DNA from: Rubrobacter sp.
Lineage (GTDB): Bacteria > Actinomycetota > Rubrobacteria > Rubrobacterales > Rubrobacteraceae
Assembly (NCBI GenBank): GCA_016781775.1
Contig: JADDPR010000266.1
Location: forward strand, 9,469 to 73,468
Direction of reading: 5' to 3'
DNA: 64,000 nucleotides
Under the pieces are notes generated by a model, which worked only from the letters and a program-made list of their open reading frames with translations, did not search any database and was not told the DNA's origin. Both the position numbers and the translations under genes were made by a program. Every line of letters starts with the position of its first letter. Within the stretch, counting starts at the first letter, position 1. Shown here one piece after another: positions 59,924 to 64,000 of the stretch.

Positions 59924-61702
59924 CTAGAGCTTCAGCGCGGCGAGGAAGGCCTCCTGCGGTATCTCGACGCTCCCGACCTGCTTCATGCGCCGCTTGCCCG
60001 CCTTCTGCTTCTCGAGCAGCTTGCGCTTCCGGGAGATGTCGCCGCCGTAGCACTTGGCGATAACGTCCTTGCGGTAGGCGCGGACGGTCTCGCGCGCGAT
60101 GACGCGCTTGCCCATAGCAGCCTGGATCGGCACCTCGAACTGCTGGCGCGGGATAAGCTCCTTGAGCTTCTCCACGAGCGCGCGCCCCCGGTAGTACGCC
60201 TTGTCGCGGTGGACGATGATCGAGAGCGCGTCCACGACGTCGCCGGAGACGAGCACTTCGACCTTCACGAGGTCGGAGGCCTCGTAGCCCTTGAAGTCGT
60301 AGTCGAACGAGGCATAACCCTTCGTCCGGCTCTTCAAGGCGTCGAAGAAGTCCGTGATGATCTCCGCGAGCGGCAGGTCGTACGTAAGCTGCACGCGCCG
60401 CGACGAGATGTACTCCATCCCGACCTGCACCCCGCGCCGCTCGTGGCAGAGGCTCATCACCTGGCCAACGTACTCCTTCGGTCCTATAAGGGTGGCCCGC
60501 ACCACGGGCTCCCGGATCTCCAGGTACGACTCCGGCAGATCGCTCGGGTTCGTCACGATCCGGACCTCGTCCTCCATGACGACCTCGTACCGGGCGCTGG
60601 GAGAAGAAGCTATAAGGTCGAGGTCGAACTCCCGCTCCAGCCTCTCCTGCACGATCTCCATGTGAAGAAGCCCCAGGAAGCCGCACCTGAACCCGAACCC
60701 CATCTTGGAGTTCTCCGGCTCGAAGAAGAGCGAAGCGTCGTTGAGCTGAAGCTTCGACAGGGCGTCGCGCAGGCGCTCGAAGTCGTCGCCCTCCGTCGGG
60801 TACAGCCCGCTGAAGACCGTCGGCAACGCCTGAGCGTAGCCCGGCAGCGCCTTCTCGGCCGGCTGGGCGACGCGCGTAACCGTGTCGCCGACGCGCAGGG
60901 CCTCTATGTCCTTGAGCCCGGCGATAACGTACCCGACCTCGCCCGCCTGCAGCGACGGGAGCGCCGTCGGCTTCGGCGAGTAGCACCCGACCTCCAGAAG
61001 CTCGAACCGCTCGTCCGCGCGCATCGCCCGGACCTCGTCGCCCTTCTTCAACTCGCCGTCAACGAGGCGGACGAGCGAGATGACGCCCCGGTAGGGGTCG
61101 TAGTAAGAGTCGAAGACGAGCCCGCGCGTCTCCTCCTGCGTGGTCTCCGGGTGAGGGATGCGGTCGACGATCGCGTCGAGGACCTCCGGGATGCCCTGGC
61201 CGGTCTTGGCCGAGATCTTGATGATGTCGTCCTCGTCCACGCCGAGAAGCTCGACGAGCTCCTCGGTCGCGGCGGGGACGTCGGCCATCGGCAGGTCGAT
61301 CTTGTTGAGGATCGGGATGATCTCCAGGTCGTGCTCCATCGCAAGGTAGAGGTTCGCGAGCGTCTGGGCCTGGATGCCCTGGCTCGCGTCCACCACCAGG
61401 AGCGCCCCCTCGCACGCCGCTATCGCCCGCGAGACCTCGTAAGCAAAGTCCACGTGGCCCGGGGTGTCGATGAGGTTGAGGTTGTAGTCGCCGTCGTCGC
61501 GAGGGTAGAGCACACGAACGGCCTGGGCCTTGATCGTGATCCCTCGCTCGCGCTCGATGTCCATGGTGTCGAGGATCTGGTCCATCCGGTCCCGCTCGGC
61601 GACGGCGTGCGTCGCGTCGAGCAGCCGGTCGGCCAGCGTACTCTTACCGTGGTCGATGTGCGCGATAATGCAAAAGTTACGAGTATTCTTTAGGGTAGAC
61701 AC
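59924..61702 (-). CDS. lepA: Elongation factor 4 (LepA)
   Basis: Ribosome-bound GTPase that back-translocates or aids ribosome biogenesis. The 592-residue length is normal. It has the G1 motif FCIIAHIDHGKSTLADRLL, ERGITIKAQAV, IDTPGHVDFAYEVSRA, ILNKIDLP and the LepA-specific C-terminal domain (GDVVDALSIIVHRDKAYYRGRALVEKLKELIPRQQFEVPIQAAMGKRVIARETV). GTG start with a -10 box 6 nt upstream, so probably leaderless. Divergent from rpsT. Confidence 0.97.
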   Translation of the reverse strand: MSTLKNTRNFCIIAHIDHGKSTLADRLLDATHAVAERDRMDQILDTMDIERERGITIKAQAVRVLYPRDDGDYNLNLIDTPGHVDFAYEVSRAIAACEGALLVVDASQGIQAQTLANLYLAMEHDLEIIPILNKIDLPMADVPAATEELVELLGVDEDDIIKISAKTGQGIPEVLDAIVDRIPHPETTQEETRGLVFDSYYDPYRGVISLVRLVDGELKKGDEVRAMRADERFELLEVGCYSPKPTALPSLQAGEVGYVIAGLKDIEALRVGDTVTRVAQPAEKALPGYAQALPTVFSGLYPTEGDDFERLRDALSKLQLNDASLFFEPENSKMGFGFRCGFLGLLHMEIVQERLEREFDLDLIASSPSARYEVVMEDEVRIVTNPSDLPESYLEIREPVVRATLIGPKEYVGQVMSLCHERRGVQVGMEYISSRRVQLTYDLPLAEIITDFFDALKSRTKGYASFDYDFKGYEASDLVKVEVLVSGDVVDALSIIVHRDKAYYRGRALVEKLKELIPRQQFEVPIQAAMGKRVIARETVRAYRKDVIAKCYGGDISRKRKLLEKQKAGKRRMKQVGSVEIPQEAFLAALKL

Positions 61703-61708
61703 CCGTAA

Positions 61709-61717
61709 AGTTTACCA
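61709..61717 (-). promoter_or_regulatory. Extended -10 promoter of lepA, leaderless
   Basis: TGG-TAAACT on the minus strand, the hexamer ending 6 nt before the lepA GTG. It lies back to back with the rpsT promoter on the other strand, so the two start regions are within 10-20 bp of each other. Confidence 0.5.
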
Positions 61718-61720
61718 TGA

Positions 61721-61749
61721 TTGCCCTCTTGTTCTACGTGTGTTACATT
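61721..61749 (+). promoter_or_regulatory. Promoter of rpsT
   Basis: TTGCCC (61721-61726), a 17-bp spacer and TACATT (61744-61749) preceded by TGT, an extended -10. Transcription should start near 61756, leaving a leader of about 35 nt with GAGGAG before the rpsT GTG. Confidence 0.6.
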
Positions 61750-61789
61750 CTCGTGGTTCAGAACGATTACAAGCAAGAGGAGCTTCAAG

Positions 61790-62053
61790 GTGCCAGCACC
61801 CTCCAAGCGCGACAAGCAGAGCGCCCGGACCCACGAGCTGAACAAGCCCGTCCGCACGCGCCTGCGCAACATCTCCAAGAACTTCTACAAGGCCATCGAG
61901 TCCGGCGACACGGAGCGTGCGACGCAGCTCAGGGACGACGCCCAGAAGGCCTACGACAAGGCCGCCTCGAAGGGCATCATCCACCCCAACAAAGCCTCCC
62001 GCAAGACCAGCCGCCTCGACAAGGCCCTGGCGGGCACGGGCTCCGAAGCCTAA
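61790..62053 (+). CDS. rpsT: Ribosomal protein bS20
   Basis: Binds 16S rRNA in the small subunit. The 87-residue basic helical protein (PAPSKRDKQSARTHELNKPVRTRLRNISKNFYKAIESGD...HPNKASRKTSRLDKAL) matches S20 in length and its NKASRKxSRL motif. The GTG at 61790 has GAGGAG 7 nt upstream; the open frame before it lies over the promoter. It is the only clear plus-strand gene in the window and is followed by a strong terminator. Confidence 0.95.
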   Translation: MPAPSKRDKQSARTHELNKPVRTRLRNISKNFYKAIESGDTERATQLRDDAQKAYDKAASKGIIHPNKASRKTSRLDKALAGTGSEA

Positions 62054-62077
62054 ACCCCACAAACAAAGCAAGACTCG

Positions 62078-62116
62078 AAAGTGGCCGTACCCGGTTCGTT
62101 CGGGTACGGCCACTTT
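62078..62116 (+). terminator. Strong hairpin terminator after rpsT
   Basis: A perfect 16-bp stem (62078-62093 with 62101-62116) and a 7-nt loop GTTCGTT, 24 nt after the rpsT stop. The stem begins AAAGTGGCC and ends GGCCACTTT, so the A/T ends give a U-tract on either strand and it may work in both directions. Confidence 0.85.
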
Positions 62117-62475
62117 GGCTTTCCATCCTCGCTCTACTCGCCCCCTCGTCACCCTGCCTCCACACCAGGAATCCACCTACAGCTTCGGTTACCCGCGGCT
62201 TGACCTCATCGGGCCTCTGGCAGCGCAAGGAACATTGGAAGAAGCGGATTGCCGCGTAGGACGAGGGGTAGGAGCAACGGCAAAGCATGTCTGCGCGTTC
62301 CGGCACGACTTACGAAACTGCTCCTCGTCCTACCGCTTATGCCCCCTGCGTCATCGCCGCAATGGTTGGGAAATGACCCGGTGGGGGTCGGCGAACAACA
62401 ACTCCAGAACGAAGGTCCGGGACAATCCGGCCCAGCCTGCGCCTTGCGGAGCTCACGGCTTCGCAAACGCTCCTT
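62117..62475. other. Intergenic region with a long-range inverted repeat, no gene recognised
   Basis: About 360 bp between the rpsT terminator and the holA stop. No open frame looks coding. An inverted repeat pairs GTAGGACGAG plus GAGCA (62256-62275) with TGCTC plus CTCGTCCTAC (62319-62333), a 15-bp stem with a 6-nt bulge and a loop of about 43 nt. It could be a structured RNA or a transcript end of holA; there is no further support. Confidence 0.4.
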
Positions 62476-63393
62476 CTAGCGGGATAGCCCCATCACGGCC
62501 AGTTCGACCTGCAGGTTGTCCGAGAGGTCGCTACCGCCCTTGAGGCCACGTTCGAGGTCGGAGACCAGGGCGAGGGCGCGTTCGAGTTCCTCCTCTCCCA
62601 CCTTGCGCGCCCCTTCCTCCAGCTTGCGGGCGACGAAGGGTGGGACCTTGAGGGCGCTGGCGATCTCCGGGCGCGGGGTGCCCTCCTCGACGAGCGCCTT
62701 CGCCCGCGCCAGGAGACGGAACTGGCGCCGGATCATATGCACGATCCTCAGCGGCGGCTCCCCCGTACCGAGCAACGCCTCCAGTAGATCCAGGGCACGC
62801 CCCCCGTTCCGGGCCCCCAGGGCATCGACAAACTGGAAGATGTTGGATTGCAGGTCCGGCGGGCACAAGGCCTCGACGTCCCCCATCGTCGCCTCGCCGT
62901 CGGCGTACAAGGAGAGCTTCTCCACCTCCCGCGCGACGCGCGTCTTGTCGTTGGAACAACGTACGACGAGCTCCGAGGCCACGTCCTCGGGGAGCTTCAG
63001 GCCCGCCTTTTTGGCGTGACCAACCGCCCAGCGGGCGAGCGCCTTGCCGGTCGGCTGCTCGAAGTTATGGACCTCGCCGACCCTTTTGGCGGCGGCGAGA
63101 AGCTTCTCGCGGGCACCGAGCTTCTTTCCGAGCAAGACGAGGTCGGCTTCCGGCGAAGGGTCTTGCAGGTAGTCCACGATCTTGGCCTTCTGGGCGGCGT
63201 TCCAGGCGTCCAGGTTCCTGACGAGGACGACCGAGCCCTCCCCGAACAGCGAGTAGGAGTTGCAGGCCGAGACGACCGCCTCGGGGCTCGTGTCCCCAGC
63301 GTCGTAAGCCTCCACCGCACGCCCCTTGCGGATCTTGTCGACCCCGCGGGCCTTGCGCTCCTCGTCGTCGCCAAGCAAAAGATATACGGCCAT
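62476..63393 (-). CDS. holA: DNA polymerase III delta subunit
   Basis: Clamp-loader subunit that opens the sliding clamp. The 305-residue protein has VYLLLGDDEERKARGVDKIRKG at the N terminus, ADLVLLGKKLGAREKLL and the family motif GLKLPEDVASELVVRCSNDKTRVAREVEKLSLYAD. Then come NIFQFVDALGARNGGRALDLLEALLGTGEPPLRIVHMIRRQFRLLARAK and the terminal collar domain. A TAGAAT box ends 6 nt before the ATG. It follows comEC, the usual partner. Confidence 0.95.
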   Translation of the reverse strand: MAVYLLLGDDEERKARGVDKIRKGRAVEAYDAGDTSPEAVVSACNSYSLFGEGSVVLVRNLDAWNAAQKAKIVDYLQDPSPEADLVLLGKKLGAREKLLAAAKRVGEVHNFEQPTGKALARWAVGHAKKAGLKLPEDVASELVVRCSNDKTRVAREVEKLSLYADGEATMGDVEALCPPDLQSNIFQFVDALGARNGGRALDLLEALLGTGEPPLRIVHMIRRQFRLLARAKALVEEGTPRPEIASALKVPPFVARKLEEGARKVGEEELERALALVSDLERGLKGGSDLSDNLQVELAVMGLSR

Positions 63394-63399
63394 GCATCC

Positions 63400-63405
63400 A
63401 TTCTA
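63400..63405 (-). promoter_or_regulatory. -10 box of possible leaderless holA promoter
   Basis: TAGAAT on the minus strand formed over the comEC stop codon, ending 6 nt before the holA ATG. No ribosome binding site is visible before holA, in keeping with leaderless initiation. Confidence 0.4.
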
Positions 63406-64000
63406 ACCCGGTAGCACGGCGACGAGCACGACCCACAGGGACGACCACACCAGCATAATCCCCGCGGCCCTCGGCCACCGCTCCTCCGGCAGCACGATGC
63501 CGGCGATCCCCGCGTAGACGCAGCCGAGGTAAAAGAGTCCGACGAGCGGCAACGATGCCCCCGGCGTGGCCACCGCCGCGCCGGGCAGGGCGGAACCGGC
63601 CCCGGCGACCCCGGCGAGGAGGCTGACGAGGAAGCCGTTGGAGGCGTTCACGACGTGCGCGAGCGAGACCGAGACGCTGCCCGCGAGGATTCCTACGAGA
63701 CCCAGGGTGAGGATGGGACCCGAGAGCGGCACAGCGACGAGGTTCGTCAGGAGGCCGACCGCCGACACTTCCCCGAAGCTCGCGGCGATTATCGGCGTCG
63801 TCGCGAGTTGCGCCGCCAGGGAGACGGCGAGCATGTTGGAGAACAGTTCGGAAGGCTTCTTGAAGCGGCGAAGGACGGTGCCCTTCATGAGAGCCTGCAG
63901 GGGTTTCCTCAAGAGCAGGATGCCGAAGACGGCGGCGACGGAGAGTTGGAATCCGGGGTTGTAGACGAGCAGGGGGTTCCAGGAGAGTACGGCGGCGAGC
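63403..64000 (-). CDS. comEC: ComEC/Rec2-type DNA-uptake channel, 5' part beyond window
   Basis: Inner-membrane channel for transforming DNA. The visible C-terminal 198 residues contain the competence-domain core SWNPLLVYNPGFQLSVAAVFGILLL, then SVSLAAQLATTPIIAASFGEVSAVGLLTNLVAVPLSGPILTLGLVG and several membrane helices. The protein ends about 40 residues after the last of these, with no metallo-beta-lactamase domain, which many ComEC proteins carry at this end. Together with the pilus genes it suggests natural competence (inference). Confidence 0.88.
   Translation of the reverse strand, partial: LAAVLSWNPLLVYNPGFQLSVAAVFGILLLRKPLQALMKGTVLRRFKKPSELFSNMLAVSLAAQLATTPIIAASFGEVSAVGLLTNLVAVPLSGPILTLGLVGILAGSVSVSLAHVVNASNGFLVSLLAGVAGAGSALPGAAVATPGASLPLVGLFYLGCVYAGIAGIVLPEERWPRAAGIMLVWSSLWVVLVAVLPG

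Overview
The window is a high-GC chromosomal segment made almost entirely of housekeeping operons, nearly all read from the minus strand; rpsT is the only clear plus-strand gene. A mIHF-type integration host factor beside gmk-rpoZ-coaBC-metK-priA, a helicase-degenerate PriA, SepF and DivIVA, extended -10 TANNNT promoters and many GTG/TTG starts point to Actinomycetota. FtsA together with PilMNO points to a deep branch; Rubrobacter or a close relative is my best guess (inference, not a database match).

Layout in window order: shikimate genes (aroK partial, aroC); a type IV pilus assembly operon (acyltransferase, prepilin peptidase, pilM, pilN, pilO, PilP-like); fmt-def-priA-metK-coaBC-rpoZ-gmk-mihF; the pyrimidine operon pyrR-pyrB-pyrC-carA-carB-pyrK-pyrD; a long division and cell-wall cluster from mraZ (about 42.1 kb) to rluD (22.7 kb), which lacks murE, murB and ddl; two tRNA genes; dnaG interrupted by an intein; an AAC(3)-like acetyltransferase, a LOG-family hydrolase, dgt, recO, deoC, era, cdd, a fused undecaprenol kinase/PAP2 gene, ybeY, pgpH and phoH; yqeY, hinT, rsmE, dnaJ, hrcA, lepA; rpsT; holA; and the 3' part of comEC. 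Genes overlap heavily, often by ATGA or GTGA, so translational coupling is the rule.

The most interesting observations are: (1) a 380-residue LAGLIDADG intein lying exactly at the fourth zinc-ligand cysteine of the DnaG zinc finger; (2) a repeated leaderless-promoter layout, a TANNNT -10 box ending 6-7 nt before the start codon, at seven or so genes; (3) several genes (mraZ, rluD, the pilus-operon acyltransferase, ftsQ) with no ATG/GTG/TTG start where homology requires one, plus a G-run frameshift in the prepilin peptidase, which is either assembly error or unusual initiation or recoding; (4) a PyrR-binding hairpin just before the pyrR ribosome binding site; (5) a three-repeat MraZ operator; (6) a CoaBC whose decarboxylase half has lost its catalytic motifs. 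I found no CRISPR array, insertion sequence or prophage.
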